DNA of 64,000 nucleotides. Origin: Sabethes cyaneus. Taxonomy: Eukaryota > Arthropoda > Insecta > Diptera > Culicidae. Each line of letters starts with the position of its first letter. The stretch's first letter is position 1. Below, piece after piece: positions 19,980-31,894 of this stretch. Below the pieces are notes generated by a model. The model was given only the letters and a program-made list of their open reading frames with translations. It was not told where the DNA came from and made no database searches. The position numbers were made by a program, and so were the translations under genes. The stretch is from assembly GCF_943734655.1 (NCBI RefSeq), contig NC_071355.1:79001449-79065448 (forward strand), read 5' to 3'.

Positions 19980-22540
19980 CCCTATTTTCTCAGATAATAA
20001 ACCTTTGCACGGTGCCTAACCTCAACTCTGGTTTGACGTTTTTGTGTGTTTTGTTTTGATTCCCTTTGTAACCTAATATTATTGCTAGTGGGTTTATTAC
20101 TTGTAATTCGTACCGCTTGTTTGCGGAAACCGGAAATACCCGACTTTTCCGAAGCAGGAAAATGATAACAGTTCTGTACAACATATATTTTTGTCCTTTT
20201 TGCAGTTTTTTGCTTCTGGGTCTTGCGAATAAGTAATCAAAACAAACCCCACAACACTGTCAAACCTGGGAGGAAAAAACGCACTGACATCTGCGTGCAA
20301 TGCTTTATGTCATAACAATTCTACCCTAAAACTTGTGGTTAAAACTGTAAGTATCAAACAGATGCTGTGAACGAACACCAAACTCGTTATAAGCAAAATA
20401 TGAGAATTACGTGACACGATTTTTTCCGGAACCGCTCAACCGATTCCAACAATTTTAGTATCAAATGAAAGGTTTTGCTACTGTTAAAGTTTCGGAGGAG
20501 TTATGTTGAAAACAAACTATCAGTTCAAAAGTGATGTATAAATATGTGTATTATTAGGTGTCAATTAGTCGAACGTTTCTCAGAGATGGCCGAACCGATC
20601 TCAGCACTATTAGTCTTGTTGGAATGGTAATGCAGCCTCGTAAGTCACTATTGATTTGTTTTTAGATTATGCGTTTAATTTGGAATTTATGAGTAATCGC
20701 ATATAACACAAAAGAATTTACAACAATGTGTAACGATTTTAACCAGATGTATCAAACGAGAGGTCTTAACGCTCTGAATATATCTGCTAAATTTGATATG
20801 AAATGGCCTTACCGGTCAAAAGTTATTTGATAATATAATTTGATGAAATTATTTAAGAAACCGTTGTTGATATGAATCAAATAGGATGCACAGCGGGGCC
20901 TAAAGTCAAAAAACGCAAGCGTAAAAAATACGTGATTTTTCAAGGGGTGTGTCTTTGAAGAAGTTTAGTGGGCGCATATTTTTAAATTATTAGGGTGACC
21001 ATGAATCCACCTAATAAAGCGACACAATTTTTTGTTTTATAAATAAAGTATCTTAACAAAAGTTGTAGAACATAGTAAAATAAGCGACTTTTCTGAATAA
21101 AAATACTGTCTATCTCTTAGTGGTTGCGAAATAGGGTTTATTTCTAATTCCCGTCGTAGTAAGGAAAGCCACTCTAATTTTCATCATTTTTTTCGGTGGA
21201 TTTAATGAATACTCCAACAGCTCTGCTGCTGATTTAACTCAAACACACTTACCTTCCAATCCGTGCCCTTTGAATCCACTAAAAAGTGATTCATAAAGCA
21301 TTTGATTGAAATTACGCAACTGACTAAATTCGTCGTACCGTTTTAAAATCCGCCCATCAAAATTTTTCATCGTCCAAACTAAAAATCGCAATAATGTTTA
21401 CGAAGCTAACGCGCGTGTATTTGTGTAGGACAGCATCTCAAATGTTATTCTGCAAAATTGCTGTAGGTTATGCAAGTATTCCCGGCTGCAGAATAACAAC
21501 AATGCGTTGCGTGAGTTATTTTCATTTTATGAATGACGGAAATTGAAACGATTAGTCGACATTTTCTTCTTCGTCGCACGAAAAAACGTTGGAAATTTGG
21601 CTGCTAGGAATTCTTTAATGAAAAAAAGCATTTACATAGATCTCAGCTTACTTTGATTGATCGCGTGTGAGAGGCAACAAACTAAAATATTAGGGAATAA
21701 CTAATTTTGCATTATGTGTCATAAAAATCGGTGATATTTTTAATAATTTGTGTTGGATAGGACGGGAATAGGCAATTACGACGAAGCAGCAACATACCCT
21801 ACATTTATTTATTAGAAAAAGCACTCGAGATGGAATTCCACTCTGTAAGGTCGTCGAATAATGGAATTTCATGTTTTTTATGGATTTGTTGGTATTAAAG
21901 TTGAGTGTTGGGGTAGTGTGTTGTGTTTGAATATGTATTTCGCATTTTTTTAGATGCAAAAATAATGATTATTATACTGTTGGCAACTGGGTGCGTGAAT
22001 GCTCACTAGAAAACCAACGGCGTATCGGAGAACGTATTTGATTGATGATCTAGAAACATAAGGTCAGTAGGGTTTCAGACCCTCTTCGTCATACGTAAAC
22101 ACGATCCATACTTTATTGAATTTTTATAAGAAATAAGTACTCAAGTTTTTTACACCAGATAAATCTGACACATCTTGCCTGTACATGTATACCCATTTAG
22201 CCTGAAACAATATTTCGGAACTTACATTTCTCAGTGGAACAATTTTTCATGCTCCAGCGGGAGTTCGTCATACGAAAATTAATTTCGTCATAAGCAAGAT
22301 TTCTTTCGTTTATCATAGACAGACAGCAATTTGTACAAAAATCTATGCACGTATTCTTTGAGCCGTGTCCAAGAGCTACCCAACTACTATAAAAAGAGTG
22401 GAAATAGTTTGAATCACAGCTCAAAATTTCAAGTAGTTACTCTTCGTCATACTCAAGCTTCTCTTCGTCATACTCAAAACTGGTAGAAAAACCAAGAAGA
22501 CTACTTTTTTTTGTTCGATTATAGTCACTTTAACAGCTTA
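19980..22540. other. 2.5 kb of AT-rich DNA with no recognised gene
   Basis: Only short ORFs in no consistent frame. Around 20420-20530 is a stretch typical of dispersed insect repeats (ccggaaccgctcaaccgattcc). The word cttcgtcata recurs at about 22085, 22266, 22285, 22443 and 22463. I see no TIRs or domain. Confidence 0.4.
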
Positions 22541-22544
22541 TGTC

Positions 22545-22620
22545 ATTTGTGACTTCTGCGGGGTTGGGATTTGAACCCGGGTCCTCGGCGTGAGAGGCGA
22601 GAATGCCGGGACTGACCCCA
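22545..22620 (-). repeat. tRNA-like sequence (SINE head fragment)
   Basis: The minus strand reads ggtcagtcccggc, then ctcacgccgaggacccggg and a B-box-like gttcaaatccc. It matches the plus-strand sequence at 53235-53312. The anticodon stem does not pair well, so a SINE or tRNA pseudogene is more likely than a tRNA gene. Confidence 0.5.
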
Positions 22621-23255
22621 AGAAGACTACTATTTTTTGAACAAATATGGAAAAAATAGTAATTTTCTAACACAATCTTTTCCTCGATAGCGAAGAGACA
22701 ATCCATAAATATCAATACCAGGTTGGTTATAATACTTGTCTCTTGTCGACATGTCTGGAAAGTAGACGAAGACCTGCCGTAGACGAACCCATCCAGCACC
22801 CTACCTAAATTATTTCGTAGTGGTTATTAAAAATTCGAAAAATTATCAAAACGGCGGCCATTTAAAAAAAAATTGATTTTCCTTCAACTTTCCAGAGTAG
22901 GGTTCCTTCTTAAATATCGGTAACTGCTCACGATTTTTCATTGCTTAGAAAGCCACAGTTTCCGCTAAGCTATTCTGTATATTAAATACATATGCATAGT
23001 ATACTATATACGTATTGATAATATCAACAGACCGTTAACAAGAGTTATGTTTCGAAGACTTGTCGAATTCTAAGTCAAATGACAAATGAGATTGTATAAC
23101 AAAAGTTCCTTTCACCAAAAGGTGGATTTAATCGGGTTTATAGATGGGACGGACTACACCTTTCATCCACTCCTGCTGTAGTTTCTCCTTCTCACAAAAC
23201 GTGGAAATTATCCAGTGAAGTGCCGCTACTAGTGGTTCTTAGTCATTTAGTGGTT
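22621..23255. other. AT-rich DNA with no recognised gene
   Basis: No domain, transposon end or tandem repeat is recognised. Confidence 0.35.
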
Positions 23256-23259
23256 CTTA

Positions 23260-23700
23260 GGCCGGGAGTCGACCCTTTCGGGCGGCTCTATTATTATTCA
23301 ACACACCGATTTCTCGAGATCGGGAGCCGGCACGCTGTTAACGTTTTTAGGCACTCCTAGGTTAACTTCCGTTGCATTTCCTTCTGTCATATCACCGTTG
23401 AGAGGCTCATTGAAGAACTGCTTCCACCTGTCGACCACCTCGCACTCGTTTGGGATTAGATACCCTCACTCGTCCCTCAGGTTTAGATATGTAGCCCTTA
23501 CGAGTTTGATTCACCTTCTCGTAAAACTTGCGCCTGCCATTAGCCCGGAATAGTTGTTCCAGCTCCTCACGATCTCTGTTCTCCTTCTGGCGCTTTTTCC
23601 TCCACAGGATCGTGGTCAACTCATATCGCGCTCTTTAATTCTTGGCTCCCTCGAGGCTATGCTTAGATAGTTTTTCCAAACTCTTTTTTCCTCTCTATTG
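23260..23700 (-). mobile_element. RTE fragment between the endonuclease and RT domains
   Basis: The minus strand encodes the RTE linker (WRKKRQKENRDREELEQLF, ANGRRKFYEKVNQTRKGY) as seen at 11880-12010, followed by a diverged version of 12040-12140. It is a fragment with stops. Confidence 0.75.
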
Positions 23701-23929
23701 GTGGTTGGATTTCCCCGAATCCTTATAAAGATATCTTTCTGAGCAAAGGTATAAACATCCTTAAGAACTTAACTCTTCTTTATCGACTGACTTGTTGGTT
23801 CGATTTAATCGATGTTTTTCGGCGAAATAATTATAAAAACATAAATACTAGTTGGTCCAAATGCTTCGAGCTACTACTGGTCTTCGCTCATCGTCTCCGG
23901 ACACATTTTTTCATCCGTTAAGTTCTACT

Positions 23930-24100
23930 TGGTTTATCGACAGACTTGGCAGCCGGTTATTAGAGTACAGGACAACTGCAGGGTTAGTGCAAAGATCCTA
24001 TTGACTCTATAGCAGCACCGCACAGTCGAGATTCGAAAATACGACAACTCGCTTGTTAGGCCAGTATCACACTCCGAAGCAAACTGAGTGGACATGAGAA
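23930..24100 (-). mobile_element. tRNA-derived SINE, copy 2 (diverged)
   Basis: Shares with copies 1 and 3 the order gacagacttggcagccgg, gtacaggacaactgcag, gatcctattgactcta, the B-box complement gattcgaaaatacgac, and ggccag. More mutated than the other two. Confidence 0.6.
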
Positions 24101-24650
24101 TATATCTTTCGATTGACACCAAAAGTTTTGAACATAGGTCATCGGTATTTCGACATGTGCATAGAGAAAAAGGCCTTTTTAAACTCGTGTAATGTATGAA
24201 AATTATAATACAATGATTCTTAAAGTGAAGTATAACATTCCAAGATAGGTTATAAGTGTTTCATTTGCTTCATCACACTAGTTAACTACGGGTGACGTTA
24301 TTTTTATATGCAAATCCGGTACAAATTCCGTTCCTTAACAAATTTCAATCGGAACTAATTTGAAATGCACAGAGTCAAGAAAACGTTAAATGTTCACCAA
24401 ACGGCATTATATAAAATGCGTGCGCGATATGTCGCGAAGAAAAACGGACACGTTTCATAACGAGAGAAACTAGAACAATTCTTTATTGTATGAGAAACGT
24501 ATTTGATTTGAGTATTTGACACTTGACACACATTAGAATGTATATGGGGCACAGTAAGAGCGGTTGCATAGAATATACAACAGTGCAGCCGAAAGTTATT
24601 GTTTAACATAATTTTGGTCACATGTCAGTGAAAAGCAGATTTTTTTCGAA
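24101..24650. other. Gene-free AT-rich DNA
   Basis: No gene recognised. It runs into the dispersed repeat that carries hammerhead copy 2. Confidence 0.35.
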
Positions 24651-24660
24651 CTCGAAAACA

Positions 24661-24705
24661 GACACTGAGGAAGCCTGCAAGTCGTAGGCAAAATACGTAT
24701 CTGTC
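24661..24705 (+). ncRNA. Hammerhead-like motif, copy 2 (mutated core)
   Basis: Same layout as copy 1, but the core GAAA is AAAA (ggcaaaatacg), which should abolish cleavage. The E element at 24712-26568 begins seven bases later. Confidence 0.5.
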
Positions 24706-24894
24706 GTGAATTAGGGATGGGAACTATCATTAAAAATTGTTACTGATAACTATCAGTAATTTCAGTACGTTACTGATAACTATCAGTAAATATCAGTTAT
24801 GTTACTTATCAGGGCATTGAAGAAAAAAAAAAGGAAATTGTAATATTATAACTGCGTTCTTCATTGTAAGTTTACTTTGTAATTTACCAAGTGG

Positions 24895-25803
24895 GTTTTG
24901 TGGAGGCTCGCGCAACTACGGACCCGATTTTTACCACCCAGCAGATATGTTGGGAGCACATCATGCCTACGCATCACACGAACCAGTCGATCAAGACCAG
25001 CAATTGCACTTATTGGATTGGACGTTTCCCAGATAAACTGACGCTACTGATCAGAGCTATTCGATCGAGTGGTGTGTTTTGTGCGCATCTCGGGGAGGGT
25101 TGAGACAAGGTGACAAGATGATTGATATCATAGCTAGGAACCTTGAGATGGTGGAGGCAACCTACGCCAGGTTGAAAGCAATAGTCTAGGAAGATTAGAT
25201 TAATAATAAATACGTAACCCTTGACGGCGACGAACTGTATTTTGGATTTGGATTTTGGATTGCTGGTGATCGCGGACAACATTAGTAAGGAAATCCAGCG
25301 GCGCATTCAAGCGGGAAATCGAGCCTACTTTGCCCTTCGCTATACGCTACGATCAAGAAGCATACGCTACCGTACGAAGCTGATAATGCACAAATCTTTT
25401 ATTAGGTGAGTAGTTCTTTATGGACTCGTAAGGTCGCTCACGGAGGATATACGCACCCTTGCCGTGTCCGAACGAAAGATACTGCGGATATTTGGCGGAG
25501 TACAAACTGAAAGCGAAGAGTGGTGGAGACGTATACATCACGAACTACAGGCATTGTTTGGATAGAGTCCCATCGTAAATTTGGCGAAAGTCAGTAGGCT
25601 ACGGTGGGCCAGACACGTCGCAAGAATGCCAGCCGATAGTGGGACGGAAACAGTTGTCTTCAACAACCTTATCGGCACCAGCAACAGAAGGCTCAACGTG
25701 CAAGATGACACGATCACGTCGAAAGTGATTTGTAACTTTTGAGACGACTGGAAAATTGGCGACGAGTTCGTGTTAAATGGAGACGACTGCTTGAATCAGC
25801 ACG
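24895..25803 (+). mobile_element. Decayed RTE fragment inside the TIR element
   Basis: Plus-strand RTE words appear in order: gaggctcgcgcaactacggacc, ccagataaactgacgc, aagcatacgctaccgtacgaagc, gtacaaactgaaagcgaagagtgg, ggctacggtgggccagacacgtcgc. Many deletions and stops. Confidence 0.75.
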
Positions 25804-25814
25804 AGCTACCCCCA

Positions 25815-26225
25815 GTGTTGCCACATGTTCAGATTTATCTGGAAAAGTACAGATTTTTTTGAATTTTTTGGTACAGATTCTGTACTGTACAGATTTTTGC
25901 CAAAACGTACAGATAGGTACAGATTTTTCTGGGTACAAAAAACTAATTCCTTTTTCTCAGTGCTGTTTCTTGAAATCAATAGAGAAGCAATTCTTAGTAT
26001 GAATAAAAACAAAGCAAAACGTATTTATGTCTAAGTTTAGCAGAGAGATGTGCGTTTGTGCAAACATCATCCAACAAATAAATGATGACTCGTGCATTTT
26101 TTTAATGCTCATAAACCATTTTTTTCTATACAATAAATATTTTAAATGATACAGATTTTGGTACAGATTTTTAGCAGGAAAAGTACAGATGAAAAAGATT
26201 TTGGGCCCTTCCAGTACAGATCACG
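25815..26225. repeat. Dispersed repeat rich in tacagattt words, copy 2
   Basis: tacagattt and gtacagatt occur repeatedly in this AT-rich DNA, as at 19488-19765. No gene is supported. Confidence 0.45.
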
Positions 26226-26836
26226 CATTCATCATTGGCTACTCCGGCTTTAGGCTACTGAAGTTGACTACGATATATTGTGTCATCCACGTTTATCGTA
26301 CACACCTACCGACCAATAAGTTTAATCTAACTAATTTTTCTAACGGGATAACGTCCCAAGCAACAATGTGAGTTTTATTCTACTCTTATGGTGGTCTTCA
26401 AGACTAATGTTGATCTTAAATGCCCTTATAAGAGTATAATAAAACCCAAATTGTTACTTGGGGTAACTATATCAGTAAATATCAATAATAGCGAAACCTT
26501 GCTGATACTTAGTGATATTATTGCTTACTGATAACTATCAGTAGTTAATGATAGTTTTCCCATTCCTAGTGAATAAAATACACATAGTAGAAATAAATTG
26601 GATAAGTTTTCTTCTTTTTTATTTTTACATGCTTCTTAAGTTTATTTATTTATTTACTTTTACTAACTGGGCTTTCAACTAATAGTTGTTTCGCCCCAAA
26701 CTTGGCAAATTGAGAAAAACTTATATGTTTGTCATTTGTTCTCATTTAGACAGAAATCATTTATTAATTTTTAATGGCTAAGTGTAAAGAATAAATAAAA
26801 TAATAAGAAAATAATAAGTTTTCGAGTTCGAAAACA

Positions 26837-26881
26837 GACACTGAGGATGCCTGCAAGTCGTAGGCGAAATACGTATCTGTC
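26837..26881 (+). ncRNA. Hammerhead-like motif, copy 3
   Basis: Same core as copy 1 (CUGAGGA, GCCU/AGGC stem II, GAAA, minimal stem III, UGUC), with U instead of A as the extra base before stem II. A compensated, intact-looking copy. The flanking taaaatacacatagtagaa tail is shared with copy 1. Confidence 0.5.
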
Positions 26882-27089
26882 GTGAATAAAATACACATAG
26901 TAGAATTAAATTGGATAAGTTTTCTTCTTTTTTATTTTTAGGTTTCGTATTCTACTAAGACGCTCCAAAAACTTCAGTTAAGAAGCATGGGCGACATGGG
27001 CGTGGGTTCGAATCTTAGTAGAATCAGGCCATTCGATGTTAAGTAACATTAGCATGGGTTTATTCTCAGGCCCCTCTACATCCTTCCTA

Positions 27090-27425
27090 CTAAATTCTGC
27101 ATTTAATACTAACAATGAAGCCTCTTGCCAGGGCAAGTTATAAGAGTGGTACTTGCTTGAGGTGAGAATGAAGCCTCTTGTCCAAGGTCTAATTATAACT
27201 AGTGTCCGCACTTCCTGACTCTAGAGCTAGATTGATTGAAAAGTAGTAAGAAGCGTAGAAGGAAAAAAAGGTGTGAAAGCACACCGACACTACCAGTTCG
27301 ATAATAAGCAGTTCACTCACTCTATAGCGATACTGCAATAACAACGAAGTGCGGAACAACACCTGGATAAGATCACAATAGCTCAAAATGTGATCGTAGT
27401 GATAATATCCACACACATACAAAAT
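27090..27425. repeat. Dispersed repeat P, copy 1
   Basis: About 330 bp similar to 28752-29092 (shared gtagtaagaagcgtag, aggtgtgaaa, acaccgacact, gcggaacaacacctggataag). No TIR or coding region seen. Family unknown. Confidence 0.6.
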
Positions 27426-28070
27426 GGGCGACAAAACTGGACGGACTGCGCGGCCGTTTTCACAGTCTCAGTATATCTTTTTAAGTTTTTTTTAGTATAT
27501 TTTCTTTTTTAGTATATTTCATATTAAATATCTTAATTATACAAAACTTACGGTCAAATGAGATATATCTCCTTCCTGAAATAACTTTCAACTTCTTTTT
27601 GTCCAACGTGAAGATGGCCGCTGATGGAGAATTCATAGTTGATTATGGACATTTTTTTCTGTCCCTAACGCAAGCATTGAACATGGCCGATATGTGGTTT
27701 CAACAAGATGGTGCTACTTACATGCGAAGCAATTAACCAATTGAGAGGCGAGTTAAGTATCTCGTTCTGGACCTATTACTAGATCGTATGATTCGACACA
27801 TATAGACTAACTTTTGTGAAACGTATCCTTCACGTAAAAAGAGGCGATAGAAAATCACAGCGCGCACTCACACACAGACATTGCTTATTCGTCGAACCTG
27901 ATCGATTAGTATATGTGACTCGGGCCTCGGATGAACTTCGTGTTTTTCGACCAATTCCTGAACCTTTATTATATAGTATAACACAGGTAAAAACAAAACA
28001 GATATGTATTTCGCCTACGACTGCCTGCAGCTCAGTGACTTCAGTCATTCAAAGCAATTACTATTTGTAT
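27426..28070. other. Gene-free DNA upstream of KLC-like gene A
   Basis: No gene recognised. At 28010-28045 the minus strand has a degenerate version of the hammerhead repeat (gtcgtaggcgaaatacatatctg). Confidence 0.4.
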
Positions 28071-28074
28071 TGTG

Positions 28075-28320
28075 TAGGTAGAGGTGTGGTTAAAAAAATA
28101 ACTCTTACCTACCTATTTATTGGAAAACGTACCTAAATGATTTTGTGATGTGATTGTGATGCGTACCTGTGTGATTTTGTTAGTGACCTAAATCGGACAC
28201 TTTCTTCGAAAATCCAAATGCTTGTCATCGATGGAGCGGTACATCAACTCTCGAAATCAACTTGTTTACCTATTTCACGTGGAGCTGCTCTGTACCTACT
28301 ATGACATGATGGGTAGGTTT
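28075..28320 (+). promoter_or_regulatory. Cluster of TAGGTA/CAGGTA words upstream of KLC-like gene A
   Basis: Within about 250 bp, the words taggtag (28076), ttacctaccta (28105), gtacctaa (28130), gtacctg (28163, CAGGTAC on the minus strand), ttaccta (about 28265), gtacctac (about 28292) and gtaggtt (about 28312) occur. This matches the TAGteam/Zelda class of early zygotic activator sites and the GGTA-type motif reported for Aedes early zygotic genes. A TATA-like gtatttaaacc follows at about 28346. Confidence 0.6.
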
Positions 28321-28572
28321 AATTTTAACCCATAGGAGAGAGTATTTAAACCATGTGAACCAATGAATGTTACTATTGTTATACGAACTTTCATCGTTTA
28401 AGAACTTAGTGAGCTGGCTCACAAGTTTCTTACAATTTATTTGCTGGGGGGTTACCGCTTTCGGACATTTGAAGACTTAAATTCATCATCAATTTCCTGC
28501 GCTGTTTTTAGGGTTTTTAGTTTTTAGGCTTTTAGTTATTTCTTCTCAAACTTTATATCGTGTTGCACAAAA

Positions 28573-30455
28573 ATGGATAAATCTGAAGTCCAATCAGAAG
28601 AAGCAGAGGTAATTTCTATCTTAAATTCTTAAATTGTTTAAATTAAATTAAATCCATAAAATGAGAAGTATTAAACGGTGAGGAAAAACCTTCGATTAAT
28701 CTCTATATCCTTAGAACAAAGCAAAGCCTACACATACACACCTTCACTCTGTGCTGAACTCTGCTTTACCGACCATGAAGCCTTTAGCCGGGGCTGGTTA
28801 TAAGAATGATACTTGCTCCAGGTGCGAATGAAGCCAGCGAATAAATCTTGTCCAAGGACAAATTATAACTGGTCTCCGTACTACCTGACTCTAGAGCTAT
28901 GGTTGAAAAGTAGTAAGAAGCGTAGAGGGAAAAAAGGTGTGAAAACACACCGACACTTTAAGCACGGATAATAAGCAGTTCGCTCACTCTATAGCACTCT
29001 ATACTGCAATAACAACGAAATGCGGAACAACACCTGGATAAGACCACAATAGATCAAAATGCTGGTCGTAGTGATAATATCACACACAAAAAAAACCTAG
29101 CCTAGGTGCAACATTCCGTTATCGAAACTTGACCTTCTGTTTTTCGACCAAACCTCGTGATTTTAGTCTTGACCTTGAAATGCGGTCAGGCATATATTAA
29201 TATTTTTTTTAGACGATGGTTTTTAGGACGGCAAGGGAAAGTAATGAAGAAGGATTTTCTCCCTTACTTTACTTTCCCTTACCGTTCCTTCATCAATTGT
29301 AGAACCATCGTTTCAAAAAAAATACTTCTGTTTTTATACGACAGACTTCGCAGCCAGCTATTAGAGTGCAGGACAATTGCAGAGCCAGTTGCTACGATCC
29401 TGTTGCCTCTCCCAGTCGGGATTCGAACATTTGACGACTGGCTTATTAGGCCAGCATCATACCTCGAGGCCAACTGGGAGGTACTCCTTAGACCATTTGT
29501 GTTAAAATTTAAAGTGATTCGGTTTAGACGTTTCCGAGAAATCTTGCTTACCGAATTTGAAAACATGGTTTTGAGAAACACGCGTTCCTTCTTCAATGGC
29601 TCTGACATGTCGTTACAAATGTGCGTATACCTTCGTTAATATTTGACGAATTGGCATGAAATTTTCTGGGTGAATACATAAATATATGCACATTACGATC
29701 ATGATAAGACCAGAAAATCGATTTTTCAAAAATTCTTACCCCTTATAATAAGCAATTATTACTGAGACATCAATAATGTAGTTATGTTTTCTTTTCAGGT
29801 ATCACAGTTTGAAGTTCAGAGTAAATCGTATAATATTTGTCCAACCCCCGAACATTTCATTATAGTTTGTTATCCCTGCAAACGATTAGAATTTAGCTTT
29901 AATTTGATTATGGAGAGTATTTCACATGGATCGGATGACATGGGGTTAGCAATTTATTTCCGAAGCATAAGTGAATTAGAGAAGGATAGTTCCTGTGCAC
30001 ACAAGGAGGTAAGCCGTATAATAAATGCATTGATGCTACAGTACCTAAACCGAAACAATTGTGCGGAAGCAGTAAAACTAGCGAATTATACGTTAGAGAT
30101 ACAGAAAACATCAATGAGTGACCATGATATGACGATGATCAAGACAACTATAGCATCACTACTCAACCTCCTGGAAGTTTACAAACAACTTGAAACGCTA
30201 TATAAAAGATTTCTGGAAAGTCAGCAACACGTATTAGGGGAAAACCACATCGTGGTAGCGAGGCAGCGCAGACGTTTAGGCATGCTTTCACAAAACCAGG
30301 GCAAATATGAAGAAGCCGAATTTTACTATAAACGGGCCTTGAAAACGTACGAGCGAGCTAGCCTTAGAAATACCAATGCTGCTCGTATTGCTCGATTAAA
30401 AAACCATTTAATAAATTGCCATTTGATGAAAAAGCGGAAGGGATTAGAATGGTAA
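28573..30455 (+). CDS. Short kinesin-light-chain-like TPR protein, gene A (two exons)
   Basis: Exons 28573-28608 and 29799-30455 give 230 residues. The donor is GAG|GTAATT and the acceptor TTTTCTTTTCAG; the phase is 0. Residues 28-45 contain a Cys-containing block (ICPTPEHF...CYPCKRLE) unlike canonical KLC. Residues 85-220 resemble the TPR domain of kinesin light chain, best at 163-197 (VVAR...QNQGKYEEAEFYYKRALKTYE) and NHLINCHL. The N-terminal heptad coiled coil that binds kinesin heavy chain and several TPRs are absent, so a role as a motor subunit is unlikely. It is homologous to genes B and C in promoter, coding region and 3' UTR (gatatcaaataaact). KLC-derived genes expressed only in early embryos are known in Aedes. 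Translation could also begin at 29784 without splicing. Confidence 0.75.
28752..29092. repeat. Dispersed repeat P, copy 2, in the intron of KLC-like gene A
   Basis: Similar over its length to 27090-27425. It accounts for part of the 1.19-kb intron. Confidence 0.6.
29097..29487 (-). mobile_element. tRNA-derived SINE, copy 3, split by a second insertion
   Basis: Matches copy 1: cctaggtgcaacattccgttatcgaaacttgacc on the left, and the tRNA-like head with B-box complement gggattcgaaca on the right. The 29145-29324 insertion separates the two parts. It lies inside the intron of gene A. Confidence 0.65.
29145..29324. mobile_element. 180-bp retroposed or TIR repeat with 11-bp target duplication
   Basis: Flanked by cttctgttttt at 29134-29144 and 29325-29335. 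SINE copy 1 (19320-19340) shows the empty site. It contains an internal inverted repeat of the acgatggtt...ggaaagtaa family. Related sequence without this context is at 32497-32610 and 36217-36335. Confidence 0.7.
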
Positions 30456-30519
30456 CCTTAAGAAAATTAATATTATTTTACATGTAAAAAAGTGATATCA
30501 AATAAACTGAAACTCTATT

Positions 30520-31018
30520 TATAAAATCCCGGTATTTTAAATTTACGTTTGACATTGCCAATACATGAATTTTCGATTCGTTTCTCATTGATCCAATTGA
30601 CAACTTTTAAACCACCTTTAACTTATTTGCATTGCATTAACAAGAGTTAACGTTAACATCGTAACGCGCAGCAAGACTGCATCCAAGTTGGCAGCCCTCC
30701 TTCCGCTAGTTTCGCTACAGCGCTACCCAAGGAGCAATTTTTGCTTAATAAACCTCTAACCGGTGTGGGAGATAAGAATAACATAATAAAAAATGATAAA
30801 CAAAAATGTGGAATTACATTATATTATACGCAATCGCAATTACGTCGCATTCGTTTTTTAGGGGAAATCATTCCCCTACCACGAAGAAAGCAGATTGGCG
30901 CCTTTTACATGTTGTTCACTCACACATTTTCGCATTATTATGAAATAGAAATTGCGCAATATTGAAAATAGTACAGCCAATTTATTTTTGTTATATTCTC
31001 TCTATCACTACAATAAGT
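30520..31018. other. Spacer after KLC-like gene A
   Basis: The first ~60 bp (to about 30545) are homologous to the DNA 3' of genes B and C, so the duplication that made the family extends past the poly(A) signal. No gene in the rest. Confidence 0.45.
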
Positions 31019-31019
31019 A

Positions 31020-31700
31020 AGAGAGTAAAGGTGGAATGGAAGTTAACCTAGGATTGACATGAAAGATAGTAATGTCCCAGCATCTGATCTCCAAAAAGTC
31101 AAAAGAGATATCGGCTTGCTGAAGACCAATAATGCTACCAGTAACGACAGCCTATTAGTATTTATTTGCGACAGATACGTATTTTGCCTCCGACTTGGAG
31201 TATCTGTCACGAATAAATATTAATAGTAGAATTTATTGAAATTTAGTTTCAAGGCCCGTCTACCAGCAGAGCACTATAAACATAGTCGAGAAACGCTGAC
31301 CACGTCTCTACGCTGGGTTATTTTCAAGATTTGGGAGGAGAAGAATCTACCAGAGAAATAGAAGCTGCAACCATCGCGACGCGAGGTAAACGCCACCTAC
31401 AAGGTACTCTCCGAGATCCTGTTACACCGGCTGTTACCGATAGCACAAAATTTCACGCAAGTATGGACCAAATTTTGACCATTCGAAAGATCTTGCAAAA
31501 ATGTAAAGAATACAACGAGTGCACGCATCACATATTTTTTAACTTCAAAGCAGCACACGATAGAATCGATCGAGACCAGCTATGACAGATAATACACGAA
31601 CATGATTTACCGGACAAACTACCGCGATTAATCAGAACTACATTGAATTTACTGATGTATTTCGTGCGGTGCAGGTTGCAACAAGCCAACAACATGGCAC
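31020..31700 (+). mobile_element. Decayed RTE fragment with a small insertion
   Basis: The words gatctccaaaaagtcaaaagagat, gaccattcgaaagatcttgcaaaaatg and ttcaaagcagcacacgat match other RTE copies, most closely 18230-18640. An AT-rich stretch at about 31155-31250 is a degenerate minus-strand copy of the hammerhead repeat (tatctgtc, aaaatacgtatctgtcgc). Confidence 0.65.
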
Positions 31701-31894
31701 GTTATCAAATTCTAGTTCTTCTATCCATGCTAATCTTGTTCACTGCAAATAAATGCTGGACTAAATGCTTGTTCCAACTTGATCTTCGCATGAAGATTCA
31801 TCTGCTTCAACCCGTGAATTTCTTTTTCGTGGCGAGCTCCATTTGATTGTAAGGCAAAACACAATGCACATTCAATGCAATCGTTACCTACACC

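Larger units (their letters stand above)
24712..26568. mobile_element. 1.86-kb TIR element with 6-bp target duplication
   Basis: The ends TAGGGATGGGAA...CTATCATTAA and their inverted counterpart at 26545-26568 flank the insertion. The host word GTGAAT is at 24706-24711 and again at 26569-26574. The uninterrupted host repeat is present at 26837-26930 (ctgtcgtgaataaaatacac), which gives an empty site. Subterminal DNA at both ends is rich in actgataactatcagtaa palindromes. The interior holds an RTE fragment and cagattt repeats and no transposase, so it is non-autonomous. Confidence 0.8.

Noticed and set aside
29157..29639. 160-codon plus-strand ORF in the intron of gene A
   Set aside because: Runs across the SINE and its nested insertion; no domain.
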